A stretch of 64,000 nucleotides of DNA from Breviolum minutum Mf 1.05b.01 (GCA_000507305.1 DF240038.1:102265-166264), one strand, 5' to 3'; shown: positions 20,691-32,624, counted from the stretch's first letter. Made by a program: numbers and translations. The notes: generated from the letters alone by a model not told the origin.

Positions 20691-21348
20691 AGTTATCAAG
20701 TATACCGTTGACACAAATTTCTCCAAAACAAAACACTGGAAAATCAAAGACAAAAACAATCTCTGTCTACCCTGCGATTTTGAGGATTCTGGGGTTCTCT
20801 AGCTCTTCATTTAGTAGGAAAATACATGAACATACCTGGCTCCAAATCGCTCCCCCACTATTACAATGTGGTTATGATATTTCTTCAACCTAGATCTGCC
20901 GGAAATAGCCAAGACTCCATTTCCCTGACAAAAATCTCTCTGAAATGGGGGCCCAGGTTGTGTGAGCAGGGGATTTTTTTCAGTAACCACCCGCTTCGAC
21001 CTGGTCGACGCTTCAACTCCCACCATGAGCTCCCGCACCATCATACAGCGGCCGCGGGCAGTTGGCACCCAGCGGCTGGCGAGTGGTGGGAGAAGGGTAG
21101 GAACGCTGAGGGGCCTTAGGGCCTAAGGGCCAATGGAAAGTCCTGTTGGAAACCAGCATTTCTTAGGGGCGAACTGCTAGTTTTAGGGAATGTACCCCCA
21201 ATAGGATCCATGAGTGTTATATTTCCCTATACAAGGCAAGTACCTATTTCCAGGATGTAACTACCTATCAACTGTAACTACCTATCAAAGGTTTCTCTAG
21301 ACCTGGCATGTTTGAACAAGGGACCATATAGAGCAGGATCTTGTGATA

Positions 21349-21436
21349 CTGTTGATGGTTCAGAAATCTTGCACCACCTGGGATGTAAAATTCCTTGTAA
21401 ATAATGGGATAAACTACCAACCTCAACTGGTGTAAT
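21349..21436 (+). repeat. family B element, right arm missing
   Basis: CTGTTGATGGTTCAGAAATC, ACCACCTGGGATGT and GATAAACTACCAACCTCAAC are present. The sequence departs before the terminal inverted repeat. Confidence 0.75.
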
Positions 21437-21581
21437 CTAAAGGGTGAAAATAGCCAGTCTTATTAAGCGACAGATCATGGAGATGTTTAGGAGGGCTTCG
21501 TAAGACTGGATTTTTTTCTTTTGGGTCGAGGTAGCATTGGTGGAAGTTCTGTTAAAACCCTACAATTAACCGGAACATATA

Positions 21582-21703
21582 CTGGGATGTCCATGGTACT
21601 TAGTAAATGGAATATAACCCCTATATAAGTAGGTTGTAAGTCCCATAAAAAGGTTATAATCCAACTTACTAACTAGTTACGATCACTTCCATGGACACCC
21701 TAG
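21582..21703 (+). repeat. foldback element, family D (CCATGG subtype)
   Basis: CTGGGATGTCCATGGTACTT is mirrored by CACTTCCATGGACACCCTAG. Confidence 0.8.
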
Positions 21704-21742
21704 TAGCAAACCCTGCGAAAATAGTCATCAGTATTACAGTAT

Positions 21743-21849
21743 CACCCTCCCTGAAACTCACAAATTGCCCCTGAAAACGGATGGTTGGAATATTTTTAGT
21801 TTTGGGATGGCCTATTCTCAGGTGCAAACTGTTAGTTTCAGGGAGGGTA
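21743..21849 (+). repeat. foldback element, family E
   Basis: CACCCTCCCTGAAACTCACA is mirrored by AACTGTTAGTTTCAGGGAGG. The E core AAAACGGATGGTTGGAAT lies between. Confidence 0.85.
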
Positions 21850-22073
21850 CCCAAATGATGATTCCTCCGATCAAGTTGATTGATGACCTCTGCCCCCATC
21901 CCCAGAATAGGATTATATATAGGGGAAATCCCTTTCTTAGGACATATCTGGATCCTTAGGGATTTATCATTTACCTTTCCCATGGCTTAGTCCGAATTCA
22001 CCTTAAACAAATCCAAAGTCTACCGTTGGGTTTATGTTTTTTGTCCAATGCTGGCTCAATATAAAGATTCATA

Positions 22074-22177
22074 CTGTTGATGGAAGAAATCCTGCACCAG
22101 TTGATATGGTAGATATTCAATTATTTACAAGGTTTTATAATACATCCCAAGTGGTGCAGGATTTCCTCCATCCACAG
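22074..22177 (+). mobile_element. foldback element, family B, with TA on both sides
   Basis: CTGTTGATGGAAGAAATCCT and AGGATTTCCTCCATCCACAG arms. TA lies at 22072-22073 and 22178-22179. Confidence 0.9.
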
Positions 22178-22494
22178 TATGGGATCCCAACCCTGCAACT
22201 GAAACATGAAAAAAATATCAATGTGACAAGGAGACGCACCGAAGTTATACCTATATAGTTGCTGGTTTCAAATATCAACTCGTCGAAAAAGTATTCGCCA
22301 ACTAGGTAGTCTTCCCCAAATATCCCCAAATAGGGGTGAACATCGGAACTAAAATATCCCATCCCAAGGCATTTTTCAAGATGATTTTCCTTTTCCCCAG
22401 GTGAGACGCTGTAGAATATGAATATTTGACAGCACCAGCCAAGATATGGGTGTTACATCAGACTTTCACTACCCATGGCTTGGCAAATATTGAC

Positions 22495-22656
22495 CACTTG
22501 GAGGATCATCCCGCTTACGTAAGTGGTTAGCAACCCCGATTTACAAGCCACGAAAGTCCGGCCATTCGGAAGGGGAACAACCCGATCCTTAGGGGACTTA
22601 TGATCACCATGGCCCATGGAGATTAATCCCTTACTAAATGGGATGAACCTCCCAGC
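22495..22656 (+). repeat. foldback element, family C
   Basis: ACTTGGAGGATCATCCCGCT at the left, CATTCGGAAGGGGAACAACC in the middle, and a worn right arm, AAATGGGATGAACCTCCCAG. Confidence 0.8.
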
Positions 22657-23178
22657 ACTCATGACGTGTCCTCCTGCAGTGAGTTTTCGGTACCTCTCCA
22701 TAGACAGCATCGTCACTTCCTCCATCACTTACGGATCGTACAACCTTGTCAGGGATGGGTTTTTCATATTCCAATCGATGTGTTTGTGTCCTGGAAATTG
22801 TCAAGGGACAAGGATGGGTGTACCCCGGCAACAGTGTACCCATGGTATTTAGCTGGTGTTTTCTACGGATTCCTTGGGGATTATAACCCATAAATAGCCA
22901 CTAGATTATCTAGGGCTTATATAGTGATTTCCCATAGGGGTGCGTTGGTAGGGGTACATCCAACTATCCGCTGAAATTGTTTTTCAAATAGACCATTATA
23001 TACGAAATTCCTGCAATACCACATTTAGGATGAGCAGTATGTTTCAGCACGCTGAACCAAGACTATAAGATTGTGAATGTGCAACTGCATGAGGAGTTAC
23101 AGCCCATCACGTGCAACGCAATCGTTGTCGATGGAAAGTTGCTTCACTGCTCGGGCTCATGAAGTAATAAACAACCAA

Positions 23179-23289
23179 TAGGTAGTGGTTTCCACACCTT
23201 TCAAAAAACACACGGTGAAAATAAACAAAAACACACAATGCCAAAAATTCGGGGTGACATTTCTAAAACATATTTGAAAGCACCACCTG
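23179..23289 (+). repeat. foldback element, family A, diverged
   Basis: ATAGGTAGTGGTTTCCACAC to CATATTTGAAAGCACCACCTG. Confidence 0.6.
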
Positions 23290-23370
23290 AATTTCATCTT
23301 CCATTCTTTCGGTTGGATACTTGAATCACTATCAGATTGTTTGCCTATAGGAACCACAAACCTAACAACC

Positions 23371-23458
23371 CATAGGATCCATGTAACATATATTTACCTA
23401 CATTTGGTTGATTTTTATGGTAAATGTAGGTGAATATACCGTACATGGATCCTCTGGG
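23371..23458 (+). repeat. foldback element, family K
   Basis: CATAGGATCCATGTAACATA and TTTACCTACATTTGG pair with GGTAAATGTAGGTGAATATA and TACATGGATCCTCTGGG. Confidence 0.85.
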
Positions 23459-24170
23459 CAAGGCCTTGTCTTCTATTTTCCAGTCTTGGCAGATCTCTCT
23501 CTCACCAACCCTCACAACTCCAATTCCTTAGATACGTTCCAGCATCCCCCGAGCCCTAAACATCCGGGCAAGTCGAAGTTTATAAGGCAGCCACAATGAT
23601 GATGAAAGATGAAAAAAATGTGAATGAAAAGGTATAAATTTGGAACGATTCAAGTATATAAATTCATCTTCAAAAAAAAAAACTAACCATAATCATTCCC
23701 AACCAATATGTTTGTTTCCTCATTCTTTGCCATATTTTCGAGGAAAAAAATCCACATCCCATCCATCGCACCCGATATACCAACCACCGCCACAATGCCT
23801 GCAATTCATCTTCCCGTAGCTCCGCAACAATCTGCACCGAAGCAAGCGGGATTTTCACCCGACTTCACCGAGAGAAAATCAGTTATAGATGGGGAGTTAT
23901 AACCCCCATAAGTAGGGTGAAAAAAACCCGGTGAAACCCATTTAAAAAGGCCAATTACATAGGGATGATTGTACCTTGTAACTGTTTAACTAACAGCAAA
24001 CCGACCCTGAAAATAACAGAACATCATCTGCAATATCCCTTGGATCTCCTTTCTTTGGCGGCCTTATTCTTTTCTTACCAAAATGATTTACTGATGGAAT
24101 CTGAACACAAGACAAGGTAGATATGCGTCTGCTTCCTCTAATATGGACACGTCACAAAGACATGCACAAC

Positions 24171-24268
24171 GAGTTTGTGGTTTCAACCCATATGAGAAAT
24201 ACTGGTCGAAATGGGAATCTTCCCCAAATAAGGTGAAACTAGAACATATATCTGCAACCACCACCTAG
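24171..24268 (+). repeat. foldback element, family A
   Basis: GAGTTTGTGGTTTCAACCCA to TATCTGCAACCACCACCTAG, with core GGGAATCTTCCCCAAATAAG. Confidence 0.8.
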
Positions 24269-24344
24269 TTCATCATGAGAAATCAAAAAGGCCGCCCCTC
24301 CCAAACAAAGTCAACCCAACGCAGAAATATCCGAATCAACGGAG

Positions 24345-24726
24345 AGGCATCAAATTTTGCACACCAATTGGTGCCGTATAGCCCACTGCAAAGGCGGGCC
24401 AACTGCCAACCTTGTAGCGTTTGACATAACTTCGTTGATCGCTTCGGCGTAATCCTTGTCGGCCAGGTTTGCCAGCCTTCTGAAGAGCCGGGATCAAGAT
24501 CCTGTTCTGCAATGGAATGCGTCTGGCAACCTTTGGGGTCGATGCCTTCTTTTGCCCAGCCATCGCACGTTGCCTTCCATGACCCATCCTTGACATGCTT
24601 CGATTTCGACACAGCAGTCTTAAGGTCCTTGTCGTCGCACACCTGCGTGTTGTACAATCTTCCAAGGGTCTGGCTAAAGGCAGCTGTCTTCACATCAATC
24701 AAGCCTTTGAGAAGTGCAAAAAGCAC
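24345..24726 (-). pseudogene. frameshifted gene fragment, unknown protein
   Basis: The first about 78 codons in the frame starting at 24726 read like soluble protein (GLIDVKTAAFSQTLGRLYNT; WKATCDGWAKEGIDPKGCQT). After about 24495 a different minus frame becomes protein-like (RLFRRLANLADKDYAEAINE; LAVGPPLQWAIRHQLVC) and stops near 24350. This implies one frame change near 24,495. Family A lies about 80 bp away on one side and family G starts about 12 bp from the other end. No domain is recognised. Confidence 0.5.
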
Positions 24727-24738
24727 TACAAACCCCTT

Positions 24739-24832
24739 GACATCCAGTCATACCACCTGAGACTTGGTGTTTTCTTGGTATGTTTTTGGGGTCCAAATAC
24801 TACCAAACCTCAGTTTCGGTGTTTGGATGTCA
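24739..24832 (+). repeat. foldback element, family G
   Basis: GACATCCAGTCATACCACCT at the left and CGGTGTTTGGATGTC at the right, with TTTGGGGTCCAAATACTACC between. Confidence 0.8.
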
Positions 24833-24918
24833 ACACACATAGGTTTTTTAATGTGGGCCTCCCACCTTGTGGTGTTTACATTTGATTGGATTACATCTTT
24901 TGGTGTGCCATTACTTCT

Positions 24919-25024
24919 ATAGCTGGTGGTTTCAACCCATTTGCAAAAAATATTAGTCAAATTGGGAATCTTTCCCCAACTAGTAGTGAACATAAGAACT
25001 GTTGTTTTGAAACCGCCACCCAGT
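24919..25024 (+). repeat. foldback element, family A
   Basis: ATAGCTGGTGGTTTCAACCC to TTTTGAAACCGCCACCCAGT, with core AATATTAGTCAAATTGGGAA. Confidence 0.85.
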
Positions 25025-25179
25025 TTTGGTGGTTTTTATTACTTTCCACGACCTTCCAATCCCATCTGAGCATGACCCCACCATCATATCATCTCCTCGA
25101 GGGCCTTGGCAATGGCTCCCCCAGTAACCGTCATATAAGTGGCAGTCGTGAAGGTTTAGGTGGGGATCTAAAATACCCC

Positions 25180-25284
25180 CATACAATCCATATATGAATA
25201 TGGTCTATTTATGTCTATTTATCTCCATTTAGTTGATTTGTATGGCAATGTAAGTAAATATACCAGACCCATGGATCCTATGGG
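25180..25284 (+). repeat. foldback element, family K
   Basis: ATGAATATGGTCTATTTATG and CCATTTAGTTGATTTGTATG, then AAGTAAATATACCAGACCCA and TGGATCCTATGGG. Confidence 0.65.
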
Positions 25285-25431
25285 TAAGATGTGCTATAAT
25301 TTGTAACCCTGTCGCGAGGGGAGTTGGGTCTTTTTGTTGCCTCACTGAAGTCTTTCAACTAGTCATGTCTCAGTCAGCCATGCAACGGAACATCTGTTAA
25401 ACTTTAAGTGTTCCTAATGATTCTTACCCTA

Positions 25432-25534
25432 GGGATCCAATCACCTTCTGAGAATGGTGATAAAACCTAAAAACTTTGCTTTGCTGAGGTGATTGTACAC
25501 CGCAATCATCCTCTGACAAGGTGATGGGATCCCA
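25432..25534 (+). repeat. foldback element, family M
   Basis: GGGATCCAATCACCTTCTGA to CAAGGTGATGGGATCCC, with GAGGTGATTG in the middle. A second copy is at 37311. Confidence 0.65.
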
Positions 25535-25644
25535 AGGGGTATATATATGCAATTCCCAAAAAAACCTACTACTAACTATGAAATCATACGATGATTAATT
25601 TCCAAAGCATTCATAAGGTTGGCATAAACTCGGTGAAATGACAT

Positions 25645-25750
25645 GTGGATGTTTCCAAAAAATAGGGGTACCCCAAAATGGATGGTTTATAATGGAAAAC
25701 CCAATTAAAATGGATGATTTGGGGGTACCACAATTTTCGGAAACAGCCAT
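25645..25750 (+). repeat. foldback element, family H, copy 1
   Basis: TGGATGTTTCCAAAAAATAGGGG arm and a mirrored GGTACCACAATTTTCGGAAA arm. AAAATGGATGGTTTATAATG is mirrored in the centre by CAATTAAAATGGATGATTTG. Confidence 0.85.
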
Positions 25751-25874
25751 GTGGTGCTGGGTATCCCTGACAATGACGCCAGACTTTACCTGCCACCGGT
25801 GTGGCTGCTTTCGCATCGCTCGTCGCCGTTAAGGCCGCTAGGATGGACGACCTCGTGGCCCCAAACACCCCGTG

Positions 25875-26000
25875 AAATGGGGCCCCTTTTATCGTAGGGT
25901 TATAACCCTAAGCAAACCCATTGAATGTATTTTTTGGCCATTTATAGGGGTTAGAATAACTATCACCTCATTGAATAACTGGTTTTTGTGGCCACCTTGT
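25875..26000 (+). repeat. family F element, worn
   Basis: GTAGGGTTATAACCCTAAGC, CCCATTGAATGTATTTTTTGG and GGCCACCTTGTGG are recognisable. Confidence 0.45.
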
Positions 26001-26208
26001 GGAGATTGTAGTTGAATTTCAGGGATCATGAGTGGTAAACTGGTAAACTAAACGCCAAAACCGAAAGGTCAAAATAGATGGCAAAGATACCAGAAGGTAG
26101 GTTAGTAGAGGATCCATATCAACCAATATGTAGTACTGGCCATGTACTTCTCAGTTGCTGTACCTGGATCTCTTCCGACATGTTCGTTTTCCGTGCAATA
26201 CTGTTATC

Positions 26209-26800
26209 TTATTCGAATCTAAGCAATCTAGGCTCACCTCTCTCCAGTGCCAGCCTGTCCTGACAAAGAGTCAGAGGAACCTCTGCCAACACCAATGCAC
26301 AAAACAATGTTGTATCACGAGGGGGAAGACTTCGATTAACAAGCAATTCCCTCGGTGCCAGTTGTCCGTCCCTGAATTTGCTGTGGGAATTATGGCAAAA
26401 ACAAAGATAGGCAAGCGCTGAGCATCGACCTTGATCAGAATCTGTCACATCGCAAGAAAACTCACGCATTGATGCTCGTAGTGTTGACATGCAGTCTTTC
26501 AGCTTCCTGATTGAGGTCTCGCAAGGACGCACATCCACCAGGATTGGCAAAGGGAGGTCCCAAATGGCTTAGATCTGGACACGGGAATCACTGCGAGGAC
26601 CCACATAGTGGTTCAGGCTGATGTGTTTCTGGGCGGCCGCTCCTATCGTTGCATGCCCTTACGGTGGGGCTTTCTGAATCTTCACAGGTCTTCCCACATC
26701 TGCTTGCCAGATCAAACGCCCAACTGCTTTCTCTGAATCTGTGAACACTTCAAGAGCATGATCATTCGACAGAGGACCCAACAACCCAAACTCGGCAACC
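26209..26800 (-). pseudogene. frameshifted gene or retroelement fragment
   Basis: Upstream, about 26800-26660, one minus frame reads MDHWVAEFGLLGPLSNDHAL and FTDSEKAVGRLIWQADVGRP before a stop. Downstream, the 26209-26550 frame reads VDVRPCETSIRKLKDCMSTL and DSDQGRCSALAYLCFCHNSH for 113 codons. The two look like parts of one protein separated by about 100 bp with at least one frame change. It may be a retrotransposon polyprotein relic (possibly Copia-like), but I see no diagnostic catalytic motif. The function is unknown. Confidence 0.45.
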
Positions 26801-27000
26801 CAATGATCCATGGGAATCCAAAACCTTCATTTTTAGGGGTTATATAACCCATATATTGGGGGTTTAAAACCTTCATTTTTCATGGTTTTGGGGTCCAAGG
26901 GATGGTTCCATTTACGAGATTGCTCCAAATCCCCAACTGGTTTTCACACCGGTCCTTCTGCAAAAGTCATGAGGATTCCAAAAAAACATCTCGCCGACTT

Positions 27001-27112
27001 ACACCTCCCAAAAACTAACAAAAATGTCCCCTACAAAGGGGTCACTTTCAAAAGGAAAATAGTCTTCCACCCACTATTTTTCAGGGGGACGTTTTAGTTT
27101 TCGGGGGGGAGT
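27001..27112 (+). repeat. foldback element, family E
   Basis: CACCTCCCAAAAACTAACAA is mirrored by GTTTTAGTTTTCGGGGGGG. Confidence 0.75.
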
Positions 27113-27332
27113 AGGTTCTTCCAACTGTTGAAACAAGTTCCAGCCAACACATTCACCAAATGGTGATGATGTTTTGTTTATCATCTGGATCTTCATGTAC
27201 AAACAATCATAAATTCGGATTTAAGCACTCCGATTCATCTCATCATCTCATTTCAGTTTCAAGAAACATGAAAGATCCAACTGTCAACTCAATTTCCAAC
27301 CAAGCAATTCCTTAACTCCCCGTTTTTGTACT

Positions 27333-27423
27333 AGACATCCAGTCATACCTCCTGAAATTTGTCGTTTTAGGTATCTTTTTAGGGTCCAGTCATACCGAAC
27401 CTCAGTTTCGGTGTTTGGATGTC
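27333..27423 (+). repeat. foldback element, family G
   Basis: AGACATCCAGTCATACCTCC to CGGTGTTTGGATGTCTAGG. Confidence 0.8.
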
Positions 27424-27429
27424 TAGGAT

Positions 27430-28115
27430 CACCCCATCAACCAGTTTCAAAATTCCAAAAAGAACAAATCCAAAAATCCAATTTTTCAACCAACCAAAAA
27501 CGCACCAACTCCAAGCCCTTGGTGTTTCTGTTAATCTTTTTGGGAGATTTTTCACCACCCCCCGAAAAAAAAAAAAACACATGTCACCTCCAATGGGTTT
27601 CTTGCCCCACATTTTTTCCGTGGTTTCACCGAGGCACTGTGATACAGCATCGCGAGGACCCAACAGCTGAGCTGAACGATCTAGGGACGCCATGAAGGCA
27701 CGAACAGGTCCAGTTGTTGTGCTTGCCTGGCAGGTCATTTTCAACCAAAGGTGTACAGGTTTCACAAAGTGGGTTCCCTAAATGTTCCCTACCACTTGTA
27801 GGTGGGGTCATACGGGTATATGGTAGGAAAAATGATGGAACTTAGCATTGTGAACCCCAAAAATCCAGAGGTGTTTGGTTCAAATGATTTTCCTTTTCAA
27901 TTGGGTGATTTTTAGGTTCAAAATATGAATTTCCAGGTCAGTTTACAAAGTTGCAGGTCTTACAAAAACCATTGAAAATGAACGGCTATAAGTTCACCTC
28001 AAAATCTTTGCACAGGCAAATGATTTTCCAACACCCTCCATGTTTAAACATGTCTTTGGGATTGCAACATCTTTTGTCAGACATCAATCTATTCAATCTT
28101 GTCACTTTGGCAGAA
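27430..28115. other. no supported gene
   Basis: A minus frame at 27379-27765 and plus frames at 27411-27695 overlap, but neither reads convincingly. An A/C-rich tract lies at 27558-27580. Confidence 0.35.
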
Positions 28116-28119
28116 AATA

Positions 28120-28209
28120 CACTCCAGGAAACTAACATATCCCACCTGGGGAAAAGGAACATCATCTTCAAAAGTGCCTTGGTAGGGGATATGTTAGTTC
28201 CCAGGAGGG
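28120..28209 (+). repeat. foldback element, family E (ATATCCC subtype), TA flanked
   Basis: CACTCCAGGAAACTAACATA is mirrored by TATGTTAGTTCCCAGGAGGG. TA lies at 28118-28119 and 28210-28211. Confidence 0.85.
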
Positions 28210-29025
28210 TAGGTCATTTGTTTTTGCCCAAGTTCGTCGAACTCAGGTTTCACCCAACAAACTTGATCATTTCATTATAGACATCCAATCAGAACATCAA
28301 TGGCCCAGAGGTTCGGTGTGACTGGACCCTTAAAACATACATTAAACAAAACATACCTGAAAACACCTTCTCTGGAGGTATTTGGGGATGTGTAGGGACT
28401 ATATCAATCATGAGGACCTGGAATTTGTGAATGCGGTTACATTGATCTAATCTGAAATGTTCAAATTCAAAATCTCGGTCATTTCTAAAATAAAATTCTT
28501 CCAAAAAAAACATGCACTTTTTCCCCAAAGAAACAGAGGTCCATTTGGTGTTTTTGCATGTTGTGGATGGGTCACATCGAAACCCATGACGGATCCATGT
28601 GACGATCGTTTTTGTTTGCCCACATTCATTCCCCAAATATCAACCATTCACATGTCACATAGGTCTAACAAAAAAACAAACCTATATGTATACATACAAA
28701 CACAGAATTTGAAAAGGCATGATTGCACGCCTTTAAAAAAACACCCATGCATCAAACACCGTTCACCTCACTTTCGGTATTCGACTGGATATCTAGGGTA
28801 ACACCATACATGACCTCTATGTTGGATATGACACATCTCACATCCACAAACCCAAGAAGTGATTCACAAAATTCAGCCTTGATGGGCAGATTTTCCATCT
28901 GAAAAAACATATCAAAATTCTTTCCATTCCCACCAGGGTGATGTCGATGTCACAACAAAACTGCACGGCACCTGCACATGAACTTGGAGTTCCTCACCAG
29001 GTACAGCCTGGTGAAAACATGTTTG

Positions 29026-29124
29026 CCAGGTGATTCAAAGTGCCCATTTCATCCCCTAGTTGGTCACTTAACCCCTTGAAAGGGTCACTTGACCATCCCA
29101 AAAAGGTCACTTTGAATCACCAGG
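29026..29124 (+). repeat. foldback element, family I
   Basis: CCAGGTGATTCAAAGTGCCC is mirrored by AAGGTCACTTTGAATCACCAGG. CTTGAAAGGGTCACTTGACC lies between. Confidence 0.9.
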
Positions 29125-29676
29125 CGATGTTTTTGTTTCCAAACGCAACGTTCAAAAAACAAAAACCCTGACATGAGACATGAGCCATGAACAAGAATGA
29201 GTGCTTCAGGTGTCCGGGATCCTGATTTCATGGGTAGGGTTTCATTCCCACAAACAGCAAATAACCAGGGGTGGTGGTTTTAGTCACTCCTCAAATGGTT
29301 CTTTTTGTGCATAACTTCCTGGCCCTTACTGTCACAACCATTACCTACTGAGCAGATATGTTGAAACCCAAAACTATATATCCAAAAACCAAACCTCAGG
29401 AGGCATTCGCCTGGACGTGTAGGGTAATGGTATCCTAACTGACCCACATCTCTAGTCGTCCATTGAAAAAAAATACTTCTCCAGCCATAACTTGGGTTTT
29501 GCAGATCTTAGAAAGGAACCTGGAAGCCAGGAGCAGGTCTCATTTGATGTTTGAGGGTCCAAAAAATACAACTGGAGGAACTCAAAATTACCCAATAAAT
29601 GCTCACAAAAAATCAAGCTGGGGGGGGGAGTACCTTTGTGAACACTATGTCGTAGCTACTGAAAGATGAGCTATGT

Positions 29677-29850
29677 TTAATGGCCGACAGCCTTTTTGGC
29701 ATCAATCTTGATGATCTGTCCCTGCGTCTTTTTGTTCATCAAGATCCAACATGACCTGAAGGTGCCACATTCGATGACGAAGGCGGTGCTTGAACTTGTT
29801 CTAAAGGGTCTGCTGGCCTTGCAGGAGGATATGCCCCATCTTCTCCTGAA
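29677..29850 (-). pseudogene. short exon-like fragment
   Basis: A minus frame ending at a TAA (29677-29679) reads TAFVIECGTFRSCWILMNKK and TQGQIIKIDAKKAVGH, which is very protein-like. It has no start and is likely the last exon, or a scrap, of a larger protein. No family is recognised. The overlapping plus frame at 29696-29881 is probably its shadow. Confidence 0.4.
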
Positions 29851-29984
29851 ATTTTTGTATTGTATGGAGCGCGCAAATTAGATGCTCTTCCATCCCAAAC
29901 TGACTGCTCCAGCGAAGACTATTCTGTTGAATGTAATACGTAATATGGCGTTGCAGTCACTTTGATGATTCATGGCCCTTGCAG

Positions 29985-30560
29985 CTTTGATAATTCTCTC
30001 TTTTTTTATGTCTTGCATCTTCTTTGCGCATCACTCAGCAAGGCCCCCTCAATGCTGGGAAAAATCCTCGAGTCAGCCACGCAAACATGATGATGAGCTT
30101 GCCATTGGCAGTTGGCATACGGCCCACGCAGGTGCCAGCAACGAGTTGCTTCCATCGAGAAGACGGAAGATGACCGAACTATGTAGATATCAACACATAT
30201 GAGATGGAAATGCATTTCTCAGATATATGTATATAATTAAATCGGCATCCATCATCAAAATGTATAAATATATGTAAACTATCTATATTTAAATAAAACA
30301 TATATTCGAATATGTATTATATACACATGATATATTTACGTCAACGTCATTGCATATTGGTTCATCCTCATGCCATGGAATTGACAGATTCGTTCAACAC
30401 CGCTTGATTTCAGTTCATACGTGGTGTCGCTATACCATGTTTTTATTATTTCGCTAAACAACACTTTTGGAATATAATTCAGAAAATAACCAGAGACCGG
30501 GGGCGTATTTCTTGGGAGAATCCATGTACACTTTGCCTTACGATACATTGAGATTGGGAG
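29985..30560. other. AT-rich stretch, no firm gene
   Basis: 30001-30215 has weakly protein-like frames on both strands. From 30215 to 30340 the DNA is mostly TA-rich. Confidence 0.35.
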
Positions 30561-30599
30561 CCTTTCGCGCACATGAAATCATGGAAGTAAATTCCCACC

Positions 30600-30745
30600 T
30601 GGAGCCTCATCCCAGGACGGACGTAAGGATCGTTAGGATCACCCCCCATTTATAAGCCTTTTCAAGGGAAACAACCCGATCCTTAGGGGACTTCCTAGTT
30701 TTTTTTTACCCATTTACGTCCATCCTGGGATGATCCTCCAAGCAT
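30600..30745 (+). repeat. foldback element, family C
   Basis: GGAGCCTCATCCCAGGACGG is mirrored by CATCCTGGGATGATCCTCCAAG. AACAACCCGATCCTTAGGGG is in the centre. Confidence 0.8.
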
Positions 30746-30845
30746 GGATCATTCAAAAGGTCAAATTTGTGAAAGCAGCGCTTTGAGTCTTGAATATCTC
30801 CTGCACTCTACTTGTGACTTGAAAAAGGTTAAATCGAACTGTCTA

Positions 30846-30950
30846 CAAGGTGGGCTCCACATCCAGTTAGACTTGGGGTGCAATATACCCAAGGAAGTAG
30901 GGTTACAACCCTTTCATAACTGGTAGGGGTCCACCTTTCCACCTTGTACA
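30846..30950 (+). repeat. foldback element, family F
   Basis: ACAAGGTGGGCTCCACATCC to AACTGGTAGGGGTCCACC, followed by CACCTTGTA. Confidence 0.7.
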
Positions 30951-30954
30951 AGTT

Positions 30955-31710
30955 CTGCTCTACCAAAGGTTTGTCAAGATCAATACAGACTTGGAATCAA
31001 AATGACTCAAAAAAGCCATGTCTTGATTGGACACATGTTTCCATTGGGTGTGATCAAACAAAAAATAATAAAGACAAACAGGTTCCAGCTATATGTAAAT
31101 ATTATATATAAATCGAAATATCATGCGCGTGTGTAAACATGTGCTTGTGTTTTATATTCTTAAATATGTAAGCTATCCCAAAGCATACGGTACCGTATAC
31201 ATATATGTATACAAATGTATCCCGGATCCCCAAATGCATCAAAATAAATCTCCCCAACTCCCAACTTGCCTAAAAAACATGACTGCTTATATCATATGCA
31301 ACTTCACCTTCCCCCCCAAAAAAATATCAAGTTTCAGCCTCTTGCTTGGAGAAGTTGCAAGTGAAGTTGAAAGGCATTTCCAATGGCCTGGCAGTTTCCC
31401 ATCCGTGAAAAACTCGGCACAAAAAACTGCTCCAAAAAAGATGTAGCAGGGACGACGATGCCAAAGACTTGCCAAGAAAAGGAAAGCTGAACACAAATAT
31501 ACACCTGGCAAAACAAAATATTTCACCAACCTAGGTTTCCATGAAGTAAGGTGATTTCCCTTACTAAACCACCATTTGGGGTGAGGTAGCGTGAGGTCAC
31601 TATAATTTGACCAGATACATGTCTGAGTCTGATCCCTACATAAACCTTACACCAAAAAAAAGCGAACCCACATTTGCTGGTAGGAAAATTTACATCTTTT
31701 CAATAAGGAT
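30955..31710. other. gene-poor AT-rich stretch
   Basis: TA-rich around 31093-31215. A plus frame at 31312-31446 (GEVASEVERHFQWPGSFPSV) is mildly protein-like, but I do not call it. Confidence 0.35.
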
Positions 31711-31711
31711 A

Positions 31712-31897
31712 CCAGGTATGTCCATGGAACTTAGTAGGTAAGTGGCTTTTCCCACAAACCTCGAAGAAGGTCCGGTTGTAAGTCCCGGAAGTAAGTTAAT
31801 AACTCAACTTACTAACTTGTTCATAAGTAAAACACCGGTCACCAAACCTGAAAAAAAACATGTATATATTCGGATGTCTAGGGCAAGTTCCATGGAG
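31712..31897 (+). repeat. family D element, long and worn
   Basis: TATGTCCATGGAACTTAGTA at the left and GCAAGTTCCATGGAG at the right match the CCATGG subtype of D. The centre is longer than usual. Confidence 0.5.
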
Positions 31898-32080
31898 AAA
31901 TGTATATAGTACATGTTCAATTGGTCCATCCTTATGATTATAAGCCACATTTAAGAAACTTGCTCCGGTTCTGTCGCCTAAAAAAACACTGAAATCGAAT
32001 CGCATCTTCGAACAAGTCCAGGAAACCCGTTGGCTGTTTGAGCAAAAATGCGTTTTTTTTCAGATTTGACTGGAATTGGT

Positions 32081-32240
32081 ACAAGGTGGGCCCCAAGAAC
32101 CATGTTATAAATGAGGTGAACCAACCCCTATAAGTAGGGTTATAACCACACGTAGTCGTCATTTATTTTTCGGCCATTTGTAGAGGTTATAACTTATAAC
32201 TTATAACTAAACTTAACACTGGATCCGGGGCCCACCTGGT
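32081..32240 (+). repeat. foldback element, family F
   Basis: ACAAGGTGGGCCCCAAGAAC to GGATCCGGGGCCCACCTGGT. CCATTTGTAGAGGTTATAAC lies internally. Confidence 0.8.
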
Positions 32241-32301
32241 AGGTCCCTTTGCCTATTTTTTTTCACCTAGTTCAGCGAACTTGCCTTAGTTGGAATTCAC
32301 T

Positions 32302-32408
32302 TACCCCCTATAGGGAACTACCATATCCCAGCTTGGGTAAAAGGAACATCATCGACTCAGAAGTGCCGGGCCGGTAAGGGGATACGTGATGCGTTCCCAG
32401 GAGGGTAA
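32302..32408 (+). repeat. foldback element, family E (ATATCCC subtype)
   Basis: CCCCTATAGGGAACTACCAT and ATCCCAGCTTGGGTAAAAGG to GATGCGTTCCCAGGAGGG. Confidence 0.7.
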
Positions 32409-32624
32409 CTTTCTCGCCCGGATTTTTTGAAGAACTTTGATGCTGAATTACCTTGCCCATCAGTATAGATGCTTACCTACAACCTGGGGCCCTACCAGTT
32501 TTGAAGAGGAGTTATAAACCGTTTCCCAAATGGACTTCTGGTCTTGCAGAATCTTTTGTGCGTCTTTCTCCGAAGATGGTTCAATATTGTATTCCTACAA
32601 TCAAACGCTAATTATCTATCTTCC

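Noticed and set aside
27379-27765. 128-codon minus frame
   Set aside because: Includes family G and A-rich repeat sequence; no consistent protein character.
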